A stretch of DNA of 64,000 nt from VXLM01 sp965242665. GTDB taxonomy: Bacteria > Chloroflexota > Dehalococcoidia > Lucifugimonadales > VXLM01. The DNA is taken from contig OZ251484.1 in assembly GCA_965242665.1 (NCBI GenBank), positions 1,178,001 to 1,242,000 of the forward strand, written 5' to 3'. This document shows, one piece after another, positions 32,144-40,884 of this stretch (the stretch's first letter is position 1; each line of letters starts with the position of its first letter). A program made the position numbers and the translations under genes. Below the pieces are notes generated by a model. It saw nothing but the letters and a program-made list of their open reading frames with translations, did not search any database and was not told the origin of the DNA.

Positions 32144-33316
32144 ATGACTCTTCCGGACCGTATGAAGTTTGGTATCTTCCTTGCCCCATTCCATGTGATG
32201 GGAGAGAATCCGACGCTAGGCTTGGACCGGGACATCGAGCTCATTCAGTGGCTCGACTATCTGGGGTACGACGAGGCGTGGATCGGCGAACATCATACGG
32301 GGGGATGGGAGACTATCGCGTCGCCTGAGGTGTTCATTGGGGTGGCGGCGGAGCGAACGAGGCACATCAAGCTGGGCACGGGGGTCATCAGTCTGCCGTA
32401 TCATCATCCGTTGATGGTGGCCAACCGGATGACGCTGTTGGATCATCTGACGAGGGGGCGGGTGATGCTGGGGGTTGGTCCGGGAGCTCTGATTACGGAC
32501 GCCTACATGCTGGGAATCGACCCGCTGACGCAGCGCAACCGGATGGGGGAATCGTTCGACGTCATCATGCGGCTGCTGACGGAGTCTGAGCCGGTCACGC
32601 ATGAGTCGGACTGGTTCACGCTGCGAGAGGCGCGGCTTCACCTCCAGCCGTATACGAGGCCTCATTTTCCTGTGGCTGTGGCGGCGGCGATGTCTCCGTC
32701 GGGGATGGAGTTGGCTGGGCGGCACGGAGCGTGGGTGCTCTCGATCGCGGATCCGACGGTTGCCAAGCGGCATACTCGGAGTCTACGGGATTTTTGGTCT
32801 ATCGCGGAGGAGACCGCGGAACGACACGGAAAGAGGATGGACCGCAGCGAGTGGAGGCTTGTGATTCATGCCTTCATTGCGGAGACGAAGCGGGAGGCTG
32901 TGGAGCAGGCGCGGATTGGGGCAGCGAAGTTCCAACGGAATTATTTCGAGAATCAGATGGGGCACGAACCGATATACGAGGGGCCGGCCGAGGGGATCAT
33001 CGACGCGGCGACGGAGTCGGGGAGGTGGGTCGTGGGTACGCCGGACGATCTCGTTGCGGCCATTCACCGTCTGGACGAGGAGAGCGGGGGGTTTGGGGGA
33101 GTGTTGTTCGTGGCCACGGAGTGGGGGAACCGGGAGCAGGTGATGAAGAGCTACGAGTTGATCGCGCGCTACGCGGCGCCTCAGTTCCAAAATTCGCTTC
33201 ACAACCTTGCGGCGTCGGAGCAGTGGGGGATCGAGAAACGTGACTATCTCAAGGGCTTGCGCGCCGAGGCTCTCAAGAAGGCTGGCACCGACTATGAGGC
33301 TCGGCGGAGGGGGTAG
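32144..33316 (+). CDS. LLM-class flavin-dependent oxidoreductase (bacterial luciferase-like)
   Basis: A 390-residue FMNH2- or F420-dependent monooxygenase-type TIM barrel with AGGAGAAGTC upstream. It has the family blocks FGIFLAPFH, AWIGEHHTGGWE, LGTGVISLPYHHPLMVANR, GRVMLGVGPGAL and WVVGTPDDLVAAI. The EHH near residue 48 and the phosphate-gripping GVGPG are conserved. The length and motif set match limonene- or alkane-monooxygenase-like subgroups; the substrate is not deducible. A second, more distant member is at 58206-59288. Abundance of this family is typical for SAR202-type Chloroflexota. Confidence 0.92.
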   Translation: MTLPDRMKFGIFLAPFHVMGENPTLGLDRDIELIQWLDYLGYDEAWIGEHHTGGWETIASPEVFIGVAAERTRHIKLGTGVISLPYHHPLMVANRMTLLDHLTRGRVMLGVGPGALITDAYMLGIDPLTQRNRMGESFDVIMRLLTESEPVTHESDWFTLREARLHLQPYTRPHFPVAVAAAMSPSGMELAGRHGAWVLSIADPTVAKRHTRSLRDFWSIAEETAERHGKRMDRSEWRLVIHAFIAETKREAVEQARIGAAKFQRNYFENQMGHEPIYEGPAEGIIDAATESGRWVVGTPDDLVAAIHRLDEESGGFGGVLFVATEWGNREQVMKSYELIARYAAPQFQNSLHNLAASEQWGIEKRDYLKGLRAEALKKAGTDYEARRRG

Positions 33317-33410
33317 CCGGTTGACGTTGCGCTTGGGAACGTGCATTTTCTGCATGGAGGCGTTTTGGAATCGGCGGGCAGATGGCTGGCAATGGGCGCG
33401 CGGGCAAATC

Positions 33411-33416
33411 TATAAT
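33411..33416 (+). promoter_or_regulatory. -10 box immediately before channel gene 1
   Basis: TATAAT ends 6 nt before the ATG at 33423, so transcription would start at or next to that ATG. Either the mRNA is leaderless or translation uses the ATG at 33441. Confidence 0.4.
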
Positions 33417-33422
33417 CTATGA

Positions 33423-34259
33423 ATGGGCATTCATGGGACCATGGAGCAGATAGTTCGGTTCTCTCAGCGGTTGGTCGGCGCGACCGGCTTCGAATACACC
33501 ATCATTGCGATCGTCATCGCAAACAGCGTGCTGCTGGGGATAGGAACTTCCCAGGCGCTGGTTCAGGATTATGGGGATCTGATACGTATTGGGAACCAAG
33601 TGGCTCTGGGGGTGTTCATCGTCGAGGCGTTGCTCAAGATGGTTGCGCTGGCGCCGCGGTCCGACCGGTATTTTCGGGATGGGTGGAACGTCTTCGATTT
33701 TCTGGTGATCGTGTTCGCGTTGATTCCTGTGACCGGCGACTTTGCTCTGATCTTCCGTATGCTTCGGATTCTGCGGTTGATTTCGGTAGTGGAGGGGCTG
33801 CGCGTGATCGTGACGACGCTTCTGCGCTCCATCACCAGTGTGGCGAACATTGGGTTGATGATGGGCATCATCGTCTATATCTACGCGATTCTGGGTTCGG
33901 TGCTATTCCAGGACCACGATCCCGATCGCTGGCACAACATCGGAGTTTCCGCGCTGACGTTGTTCAGCATCATCACACTCGAGGAGTGGGTGGACGTAAT
34001 GAACACGGCGATGGAGTTTCATCCTCTGGCGTGGACGTACTTCGTCAGCTTCATCATTGTGAGTTCGTTCGTGGTCATAAACATGTTCATCGCGGTAATC
34101 ATCAGCAATTGGGACCGGGCGCACACGGGACAGGAGAGAAATTCTTCGGAAGTGAGAGAAGATATCCTCCAGGAGATACAATTGGCACATGCGGCGCTGC
34201 TCCGGTTGGAGAGTCGGTTGGAGCTCCATGACAAAGCAGAGTATGAGAAGGGCAGATGA
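33423..34259 (+). CDS. Voltage-gated cation channel (NaChBac-like), copy 1
   Basis: A 278-residue single-domain ion-transport protein with six transmembrane segments. S4 is seen as RMLRILRLISVVEGLRVIV (~110) with Arg every third position. The pore loop has filter TLEEW (~185), where NaChBac has TLESW; the extra Glu could favour divalent ions. S6 FVVINMFIAVIISNW is followed by a C-terminal amphipathic, probably tetramerising, helix. Start 33423 abuts a TATAAT box; an internal ATG at 33441 is possible. A close paralogue follows 150 nt downstream. Confidence 0.92.
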   Translation: MGIHGTMEQIVRFSQRLVGATGFEYTIIAIVIANSVLLGIGTSQALVQDYGDLIRIGNQVALGVFIVEALLKMVALAPRSDRYFRDGWNVFDFLVIVFALIPVTGDFALIFRMLRILRLISVVEGLRVIVTTLLRSITSVANIGLMMGIIVYIYAILGSVLFQDHDPDRWHNIGVSALTLFSIITLEEWVDVMNTAMEFHPLAWTYFVSFIIVSSFVVINMFIAVIISNWDRAHTGQERNSSEVREDILQEIQLAHAALLRLESRLELHDKAEYEKGR

Positions 34260-34410
34260 TCTGCGCGCATCTTGAGGGCCATGGACGCGGTACGCCTCAT
34301 GATCGTCCTATCTTCGGCGGCAAGCTGGGGTCGATGAGACGAGCGGGGGGCTGTGCGTCTCTGCGGAACGGGAATTGCCTCGGGGCGGAGGGCGGCACGT
34401 GGATACAGAC

Positions 34411-35277
34411 ATGAAAGGATACCGCAAGACAATGAGACAGATAGTCCGATTCTCCCAACGGATAGTCGGGACGAATCTCTTCGACCGTGTCATCATGGCA
34501 ATCGTCATCCTGAACAGCGTGTTGCTGGGTCTGAGGACTGCTCCTTCGGTGGTTGCGGAGTATGGGGAAGGGATGGAGCTGGTGAATCAAGCTGTCTTGG
34601 GGGTGTTCATCGTCGAGGCGTTGCTCAAGATGCTTGCGTTGGCGCCGCGGTCGGATCGGTATTTTCGGGATGGTTGGAACGTCTTCGATTTCTCGGTGAT
34701 CGTTCTGGGGCTGGTTCCTGTGACTGGCGAGTTTGCTCTGATCTTCCGCTTGCTCCGCATCGTGCGGCTGGTTTCGGTGATCAAGGAGTTGCGGGTGATC
34801 GTCGGGACTCTGATACGCTCCTTGGTAGGGGTGTCGTACATCATCTTGATGCTCTGCATCGTGACCTACATCTACGCGATCGTTGGGTCGCTGCTCTTCT
34901 CGGATCACGACCCGGAACATTGGAACACTCTTGGCAATGCGACGCTGACTCTGTTCACTATCATCACGCTCGAGGCATGGGTCGATGTGATGGAGAGGGC
35001 GTTGGAGTTCCATCCGTTGGCGTGGTTGTACTTCCTCAGCTTCATCGTCTTGAGTTCGTTCGTGGTGATAAACATGTTCATCGCTGTAATCGTGGACAGC
35101 TGGAACAAGGCCGACATGGAGCGCAGGGCGACGAATGTCAATCCAACGCGGTTGGATCTGATGCGAGAGATACATGCGACGCAGGATGCGTTGGAGAGGA
35201 TAGAAAAGGAGTTGAAGGGTCAGGTCGGAACCGAGGCGGAGAACGCGAGTAAAGGAAGGGAACGTCCTTCAGGATAG
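34411..35277 (+). CDS. Voltage-gated cation channel (NaChBac-like), copy 2
   Basis: A 288-residue paralogue of the preceding channel, starting at the ATG at 34411 (alternative 34432, with AAAGGA upstream). It keeps the S4 run RLLRIVRLVSVIKELRVIV, the pore helix and S6 FVVINMFIAVIVDSW. Its selectivity filter is TLEAW rather than TLEEW, losing one ring of carboxylates. The pair therefore may differ in ion preference or form heterotetramers. The C-terminus is a charged coiled-coil-like tail. A tandem duplication of bacterial Nav channels is unusual. Confidence 0.92.
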   Translation: MKGYRKTMRQIVRFSQRIVGTNLFDRVIMAIVILNSVLLGLRTAPSVVAEYGEGMELVNQAVLGVFIVEALLKMLALAPRSDRYFRDGWNVFDFSVIVLGLVPVTGEFALIFRLLRIVRLVSVIKELRVIVGTLIRSLVGVSYIILMLCIVTYIYAIVGSLLFSDHDPEHWNTLGNATLTLFTIITLEAWVDVMERALEFHPLAWLYFLSFIVLSSFVVINMFIAVIVDSWNKADMERRATNVNPTRLDLMREIHATQDALERIEKELKGQVGTEAENASKGRERPSG

Positions 35278-35286
35278 GGGGTAGTG

Positions 35287-35661
35287 ATGCCGTATTTTCA
35301 GGATATCTTCGAGGTGAGTCCGGTCGAGATCGTGCCTGGGGTGCGGATTCGCACGCTCTGGGGGGAACGGGTGATGATGAGCTTGATCGAGACGGATCCT
35401 GGTGTGGATGTGCCGGAGCACACTCATCCTCACGAGCAGGCGGGGTTGGTGCTGGAGGGGGAGTTCGAGATGACGATTGGAGGTGAACGGCGGGCGATGA
35501 AGCGGGGGATGTCCTATGTAATCCCGGGCGACGTGCCTCATGCGCTGCACGGGGGTGCTGGCAAGGGGCTGGTTCTGGACATATTCTCGCCGCCGCGTGA
35601 GGATTACAAGGAGCGGATCGCGGAGTCGATAACGCCCGCATGGGAGACGACTGGGGAGTAA
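35287..35661 (+). CDS. Single-domain cupin protein
   Basis: A 124-residue cupin. Motif 1 reads PEHTHPHEQAGLVLEGEFE (HxH plus Glu metal ligands) and motif 2 GDVPHAL (the distal His), so a bound metal ion is expected. ATG at 35287 (GTG just before is also possible) follows GGGGG. Such small cupins often bind or isomerise small carbohydrates or act as sensors; nothing here fixes the ligand. It ends 19 nt before the convergent enolase-superfamily gene. Confidence 0.88.
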   Translation: MPYFQDIFEVSPVEIVPGVRIRTLWGERVMMSLIETDPGVDVPEHTHPHEQAGLVLEGEFEMTIGGERRAMKRGMSYVIPGDVPHALHGGAGKGLVLDIFSPPREDYKERIAESITPAWETTGE

Positions 35662-35680
35662 GGGGGCGGGGGGCCTGCGG

Positions 35681-36841
35681 CTACCAGTTGGTGATTCCGC
35701 CGTCGCTGCGCGTGAGGTAGGGCACGAATCCTCCGGGCGTCCACGCCTTGGCTTCTGCGGCGTCCATGTCGATTTCGACGCCGAGTCCTGGCCGGTCGGT
35801 GGAGAAGGCGTATCCGTCTGCGAAGCCGACTTGGACGGGGAAGATGTCGGTTTCGTAGGAGCCTGGGGCTTTGGGCATTTCTTGGACGCCGACGTTGGAG
35901 GATGCCATGCAGAGGGCGACGCAGGCGGCTGCGCTTACGGGGCCGAGGGGGTTGTGCGGGGCGATGTCGATATAGTGGGTTTCCGCCCAGTGGGTGATCT
36001 TGGCGGCCTCGGTGATGCCTCCGACGTTGCATAGGTCGATCCGGGCGTAGTTGACGAGTTCGCCCTCGATCACTTCTCGGAACTGCCACTTGTTCGACCA
36101 TTGTTCGCCTGCGGCGATGGGGACATTGACGTGCCTGGACAGTGTGCGGTATGCGGCGGGGTTTTCGGCGCGCAATGGGTCTTCGATGAAGAATGGGTTG
36201 TACTTTTCGACGCGTCGGCAGAGGTTGACGGCGTGGTGGGTGTCGAGGCGGGTGTGCACGTCGAAGGCGATGTGAATGTCGGGGCCGACTGCCTCGCGCA
36301 CCTTGGCTATTTGTTCCTCGCCCAGATCGACGGACTTCATGGGGTCGAGGATGCCGGTGTCTTGCACTTCTAGTCGTCCGCCGGTTTCGGGCTGCCCCCA
36401 TCGGACGAATTTCCATCCGCGTTCAACGTGTTCGAGGCAGTTGGCGATGAGGTCGTCGGTGGAAGCGCCTTGGCAGTGGGGGTAGCATACGACTTTGTCT
36501 CGGACGGGGCCGCCGAGCAGTTTGTAGACCGGCATGTCGAGGGCCTTGCCCTTGATGTCCCATAGGGCGATGTCTATTCCGCTAATGGCGCAGGCGTAGA
36601 CGCCCTGTGCGGGGAAGAATCCGCGTCGGAACATGTGCTGCCACAGGCGTTCGGTCGCGAATGGGTCTTCGCCGATGACGAGCTCGGAGAGGTGTTCGAC
36701 GGCTTTTGCGACGGACTGTCCGGCGAGGGTCATGCCAACTTCGCCGAGTCCGTAGATGCCGGCGTCGGTATCGACTCGCACGAAGAAGCCCCCGAACGCT
36801 CCGGTGCGAAGCGGGAGGCTGGTGATCTTGGTTACTTTCAT
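35681..36841 (-). CDS. Enolase-superfamily dehydratase (mandelate racemase/galactonate dehydratase type)
   Basis: A 386-residue protein with GAGGAGC before its ATG. The capping domain (residues 1-120) has VRVDTDAGIYGLGEVG. The barrel has the metal-ligand series DVHTRLD (Asp), FFIEDPL (Glu) and AAGEQW (Glu), followed by the HNPLGPV His used as the general acid/base in D-galactonate/D-mannonate-type dehydratases. Order and spacing fit the mandelate racemase subgroup that dehydrates acid sugars. The substrate is unproven. It is a single gene, convergent with the cupin. Confidence 0.92.
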   Translation of the reverse strand: MKVTKITSLPLRTGAFGGFFVRVDTDAGIYGLGEVGMTLAGQSVAKAVEHLSELVIGEDPFATERLWQHMFRRGFFPAQGVYACAISGIDIALWDIKGKALDMPVYKLLGGPVRDKVVCYPHCQGASTDDLIANCLEHVERGWKFVRWGQPETGGRLEVQDTGILDPMKSVDLGEEQIAKVREAVGPDIHIAFDVHTRLDTHHAVNLCRRVEKYNPFFIEDPLRAENPAAYRTLSRHVNVPIAAGEQWSNKWQFREVIEGELVNYARIDLCNVGGITEAAKITHWAETHYIDIAPHNPLGPVSAAACVALCMASSNVGVQEMPKAPGSYETDIFPVQVGFADGYAFSTDRPGLGVEIDMDAAEAKAWTPGGFVPYLTRSDGGITNW

Positions 36842-36906
36842 GGGGGCGCTCCTCGGGGGTTGCGGGGGTGCAAGCGTGCGGCGTGCAAGGCCTCTATTGG
36901 CTGCCG

Positions 36907-38370
36907 CTATGGCCGTCCTCTTCGATAGTCGTTGGCGTCAATCCGGACGAGTTGCGAAATGGTCGGGTCTTGGATGCGCGAGCTGATGGGACCCGATCGA
37001 GTAAAGTCTTCTATACTGGTGATAACCGTCGCCAAGCGATGGTAATGGCGGTGAGCGATGATATGGTATAGTTGTTCTTCCGCCCAAGGGCTGCCGCCTA
37101 TCCACTTCGGAATGGCTGTGCGTTTGCGGATCTTACGGTTCTCGTTGCTTCCGTCATCTATCAACTCAACTTCCTCTCTAATACTTCTCCGGATGTCGTC
37201 AAGGATGAGCACGGGGGCATTCTTCACTCGGTCAAGCACGGCGGAATATGTGACCGGACTGCCCAATGAGGACATACCCCGGAGGTTGTCGATCAACTCC
37301 GGGGTGTAAATATAGACGACAGCCCAGCCTGCGCGCTCCAGTCTCTCGGCTACCGCGACGGCAAGGTGGGTCTTTCCCACACCCGTAGTAGAGCCGACCA
37401 GCACAAGCCAGCCTTCCGGCGGGCTCTCTGCAAATTCTTTCGCTGCCGCATACGCGGCATCGAGAGTTGCCCGCTGTACATCGGTCAAACCGTCGGGGGC
37501 GGTATTGAACGTCTCAAACGTCATGCTAGACAGTATGTGCTCCGGTATCCGGCCAAGTCCCTGGAGGGAGTCGGGTTCCACCTGCGCGCCAAGTTCGACG
37601 ATTTTCCCAAGTCCCTGGGCGGTCAGCCTCGCCGCGATGTACGGGTCAAGTTCATGAATGGGGGAGACGGTGGTTACGACGGTGGGGAGTTCGGCGTTGT
37701 AGCGGTGGTTGAGGATTTGACGCAGCTTCTCCTCTGCCCATGGAGTGGCGCTGTGGCTTCCGAGTCCGTCGAGGATGAGGATGGGGACGGTCCGTACTTG
37801 CTCAAATAGGTCGCTGTAGGAGATTTCGCTTGCGGGGCCGAAGCTGGAGCGGAGGTGGTCGAGTAGGTCTGGGGCGTGGGAGAAGAAGACGACTTGGTTG
37901 TTCTCGATGCAGTGGTTGGCGATGGCGACTGCGAGGTGGGTCTTGCCTGATCCGTTTGGTCCGACGAATGTGAGCCATCCCTTTGGGGACTCGGCGTAGG
38001 AATGGGCGTTTTCCCATGCTTTGAGGAACTGAGTTTTGCTGGCCTCGGAGCCGGAGAGTCCGTGCATCTCCAGGTTTTCGAACCGGAAGCGCGTGAGTCC
38101 TCCGAGGTTGCTGTATTTGAGGAGTCGGTCGTAGCGTTCGTTCTCGATGCGGGGCTCTTGGCATTGGCAGGGGGCGATGGTACCGAATTCGGGGGAGCCT
38201 ACCGGCGCGTTTGGGCTGATCCAGCCGCGTCCTTGGCAGAGTTTGCATCGGTCGTCGGAGTCGTCTGGCTTTTCGCTGCTGGGCGGGCGCGGGCCGTCGC
38301 CGTTCGTTCTGGGGGCGGCTATCTTCTTGAAGACTTCAGATCCTTCGATGACTTGAGACATGTCTTCCAT
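36907..38370 (-). CDS. DnaC/IstB-like helicase-loader ATPase with two AAA+ domains
   Basis: A 487-residue protein starting 1 nt after the dnaB stop, so translationally coupled. The N-terminus has a zinc-type CKLCQGRG (C42, C45) with CQC (68-70). AAA+ domain 1: Walker A GPNGSGKT (137-144), Walker B LILDGLG (198-204). Domain 2: Walker A GSTTGVGKT (~325-333), Walker B LILDDI (387-392). Both domains share a GWL-V..GKTHLAVA approach and a PWAEE(K/Q)L helix, indicating internal duplication. DnaC/DnaI-type loaders normally have one AAA+ domain and ~240-300 residues. Likely loads DnaB; the second domain has a charged insertion after Walker B. Confidence 0.85.
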   Translation of the reverse strand: MEDMSQVIEGSEVFKKIAAPRTNGDGPRPPSSEKPDDSDDRCKLCQGRGWISPNAPVGSPEFGTIAPCQCQEPRIENERYDRLLKYSNLGGLTRFRFENLEMHGLSGSEASKTQFLKAWENAHSYAESPKGWLTFVGPNGSGKTHLAVAIANHCIENNQVVFFSHAPDLLDHLRSSFGPASEISYSDLFEQVRTVPILILDGLGSHSATPWAEEKLRQILNHRYNAELPTVVTTVSPIHELDPYIAARLTAQGLGKIVELGAQVEPDSLQGLGRIPEHILSSMTFETFNTAPDGLTDVQRATLDAAYAAAKEFAESPPEGWLVLVGSTTGVGKTHLAVAVAERLERAGWAVVYIYTPELIDNLRGMSSLGSPVTYSAVLDRVKNAPVLILDDIRRSIREEVELIDDGSNENRKIRKRTAIPKWIGGSPWAEEQLYHIIAHRHYHRLATVITSIEDFTRSGPISSRIQDPTISQLVRIDANDYRRGRP

Positions 38371-38371
38371 G

Positions 38372-39754
38372 CTATGCGTACTCCCTTGCGCGGTCTGGAG
38401 GGACCATGCTTTCGAAGCGGACTACGTCGTCGCGGAAGTAGAGGTGTATGGTTCCTGTGATTCCGTTTCTGTGCTTGGCGACAATCAGTTCTGCGATATT
38501 GGATGGGTAGGGTTCTGTGGAGTTGCGTTTTTCCCAATCTTCTCTTGTGATGTACTTGTCGTCGCGGTAGATGAAGGCGACGACGTCTGCGTCTTGTTCG
38601 ATGCTGCCGCTTTCTCGGAGATCGGAGAGGACAGGTCGGTGGTTGAGGCGTTGTTCGGGGGCGCGGCTTAGTTGGGAGAGTGCGAGGACGGGGATGTCGA
38701 GGTCGCGCGCGATGCCTTTGAGGGAGCGGGATATTTCGCTCATGTCTTGGACGCGGTTTTCGGATCGTCCGCTTGTTCCGGTGATGAGTTGGATGTAGTC
38801 GACTATCAGGAGGTCGACGGGTTCGTCGTTATGTAGGCGGGTGATCTTGCCGCGCATGTCGACGACGCGTTGGAAGGGGGATTCGTCGATGTAGATGGGG
38901 AGTTCGGAGAGGTAACCGATGGCGTCGTGTTCGCGCTGGGTTTCTTCGTCGCCGAGGAGTCCGACGCGCATTCGGTTGCTGTCGACGTTGGCTTCGCTTG
39001 CAACGAGGCGGATGGCGATTTGTTCTGCGCTCATTTCCAGGCTAAAGACGGCGACTCGCGCCATTTGGTCGGCTGCGTGCCGGGCGATGTTGAATGCTAG
39101 GGTACTCTTGCCGAGGCTGGGGCGTGCGGCGACGATGACGAGGTCGGAGCGTTGCAGTCCGCCGCTGAGGAGGTTGTCTAGGTCGGGGAATCCGGTGGAG
39201 ATGGGTCCGAGGTGGATGTCTCGGTCGGTTTGGAGGGAGGCGGCTTCCTCCATGTAGTTATCGAGGACTTCGCGGATGTGGACGAAGTTGCGGGTAGTTT
39301 GGGCGGATCGGACGCGGTAGAGGAGGTCTTCCGCTTTGGAGAGCGCCGCGTCGGGGTCTGGGCTTCCTTCGTAGCCGACGGCGGCGATGTCGTCGGCTGT
39401 CTTGATGAGTCTGCGCATGACGGATGTGCGCTGGACGATGTCTGCGTAGTGTTCGACGTGGACGGATGTTGGCACGGTGCGGACGAGGTGCGCGAGGTAT
39501 GGGGTGCCGCCGACTTCTTCGAGGCGGTCGCGGTTTGCCAGCATGTCCGCAACGGACACCTGATTGATTGCCTCTCGGCGGTCGAATAGTTCGGTGCACG
39601 CTTCGAAGCACCAGCGATTCTTGGCGGAGTAGAAGTCTTCAGCGCGGATCGTTCCCGTTACCTTTGGGAGCGCTTCCTCGTCGATCAGCAGCGAGCCGAT
39701 CACCGATTCCTCTGCTTCGATGTTGTGAGGGAGGAGATTCTCTGTATAGACCAT
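38372..39754 (-). CDS. dnaB: Replicative DNA helicase DnaB
   Basis: Hexameric 5'-3' replicative helicase, 460 residues. The N-terminal collar domain begins PHNIEAEESVIGSLLID, the classic DnaB start. The RecA-like domain has Walker A VAARPSLGKST (~215), FSLEMSAEQIAIR, Walker B LLIVDYIQLI and the arginine-finger region LRESGSIEQDADVV. It continues to YFRDDVVRFES. It lies 98 nt after rplI and is followed by a DnaC-like loader gene with 1-nt spacing, so loader and helicase are made together. Confidence 0.96.
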   Translation of the reverse strand: MVYTENLLPHNIEAEESVIGSLLIDEEALPKVTGTIRAEDFYSAKNRWCFEACTELFDRREAINQVSVADMLANRDRLEEVGGTPYLAHLVRTVPTSVHVEHYADIVQRTSVMRRLIKTADDIAAVGYEGSPDPDAALSKAEDLLYRVRSAQTTRNFVHIREVLDNYMEEAASLQTDRDIHLGPISTGFPDLDNLLSGGLQRSDLVIVAARPSLGKSTLAFNIARHAADQMARVAVFSLEMSAEQIAIRLVASEANVDSNRMRVGLLGDEETQREHDAIGYLSELPIYIDESPFQRVVDMRGKITRLHNDEPVDLLIVDYIQLITGTSGRSENRVQDMSEISRSLKGIARDLDIPVLALSQLSRAPEQRLNHRPVLSDLRESGSIEQDADVVAFIYRDDKYITREDWEKRNSTEPYPSNIAELIVAKHRNGITGTIHLYFRDDVVRFESMVPPDRAREYA

Positions 39755-39852
39755 AGGGCGCTTACATTATCAGGGATTCGCCCCGAACGCTAGCAGAGCG
39801 TCCGGGGGATGGCGGCGATTCTGGCGCGCGGACGGGGAAACGGCGGCGAGGA

Positions 39853-40464
39853 TTAGGCGGGTTCCGTCTCGTCGTGCGTTTCTCTGGGGGTATTCGAGTC
39901 GGCGCGTGGGTCTGCGTCGTGTTGGCCGGCCGGGGCGCCTTCTCCGGATTCTTCGTTTTCGGCTTCGGCCTGTGCGCGGCGCTCTTCGAGGTGTTGGAGG
40001 AATTCTTCTGGGTTGGTTTCGATGGGATGTACGAGCACTTGAACCGATGCGGCGATGTCGGAGTAGAGGTGGACGCGAACTGGGAATACGCCGACTTCGC
40101 GTATCGATTCTGGTATTTGGACGTTTCTGCGGTCGATCTCGCGTCCCATGATTTGGGACAGTGCGTCTGCGATGATTCCGTTGGTGACGGAGCCGTACAG
40201 GCGTCCGCTGGCGCCGGCGCGCATGGGGATGTCTACGCGCTTGTCGCGGAGTTCGTCCGCGAGGCGCTTCATGTTGCTCATGGTCTTGATTCGCTGGTCG
40301 TCGGCCTGCTGCTTCAGTCGGTCGATTCTCTGTAGGGCGTCGCGCGTGGCGGACGTGGCGAGCTGATGGGGTATGAGGTAGTTCCGCGCGAACCCCCTCT
40401 TGACTTCCTTGACTTCGCCCCCTCTGGCAACTCCTGGGACATCCTCTAGAAACACAACCTTCAT
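39853..40464 (-). CDS. rplI: 50S ribosomal protein L9
   Basis: A 203-residue L9. Start at MKVVFLEDVPGVARGGE (ATG at 40462-40464), with GGGAG about 6 nt upstream. The N-terminal rRNA-binding domain contains GFARNYLIPHQLA, followed by the long connecting helix and the C-terminal domain (GRLYGSVTNGIIADAL...VHLYSDIAASV). About 45 extra residues at the C-terminus are highly acidic and Ser/Ala-rich, beyond the ~150-residue standard length. First gene of an rplI-dnaB-dnaC-like operon; rpsF, ssb and rpsR are not adjacent. Confidence 0.95.
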   Translation of the reverse strand: MKVVFLEDVPGVARGGEVKEVKRGFARNYLIPHQLATSATRDALQRIDRLKQQADDQRIKTMSNMKRLADELRDKRVDIPMRAGASGRLYGSVTNGIIADALSQIMGREIDRRNVQIPESIREVGVFPVRVHLYSDIAASVQVLVHPIETNPEEFLQHLEERRAQAEAENEESGEGAPAGQHDADPRADSNTPRETHDETEPA

Positions 40465-40520
40465 CGTCATCTCCCGCAGTTTTGCTTTCCGAATCGCTGG
40501 TTTGGAGTTCGGCATCCTCT

Positions 40521-40529
40521 ATTATAGCA
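40521..40529 (-). promoter_or_regulatory. Extended -10 promoter of the rplI-dnaB operon
   Basis: Minus strand reads TGCTATAAT, a perfect extended -10, 57 nt upstream of the rplI ATG. A good -35 is not evident, as expected for this promoter class. Confidence 0.65.
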
Positions 40530-40825
40530 CCAAACGGCGTGGAAGGTTTTGCAAGGAGGTAGCGTTCTTCTCAATTTATTGGAATGGGTTACCATTCCGG
40601 ATAGGTAAATCATTCCATACGACGCAGTATCGTACATCCGGCTCCGGCCGCCGCAACCTATCACGCCACTCCATCGGAGGGGGGAACCCAGCAGGCTGCG
40701 TCGGGCGCGTATCCATAAGGATGCCCGCGCCGCGACGGACCAAACGGAGCCGGGGGAGGTCCGAATTTGACGGCACCTCGGAGGCGGGGATAGGATTTCT
40801 ATAGATGGAGTGAGTAGACGTGGAG

Positions 40826-40857
40826 GGCGTCCGTCCTGCGAGTGCGGGGCGGACGCC
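40826..40857 (+). other. GC-rich hairpin upstream of the terminase gene
   Basis: GGCGTCCG and CGGACGCC form an 8-bp stem around a 16-nt loop, ending 27 nt before the terminase ATG and followed by TTCTTCAT. It could be a weak terminator or attenuator. The rest of the 420-nt gap 40465-40884 (rplI promoter aside) contains no gene that I can support. Confidence 0.4.
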
Positions 40858-40884
40858 TTCTTCATCTAGCGCTGGGAGGACGAA

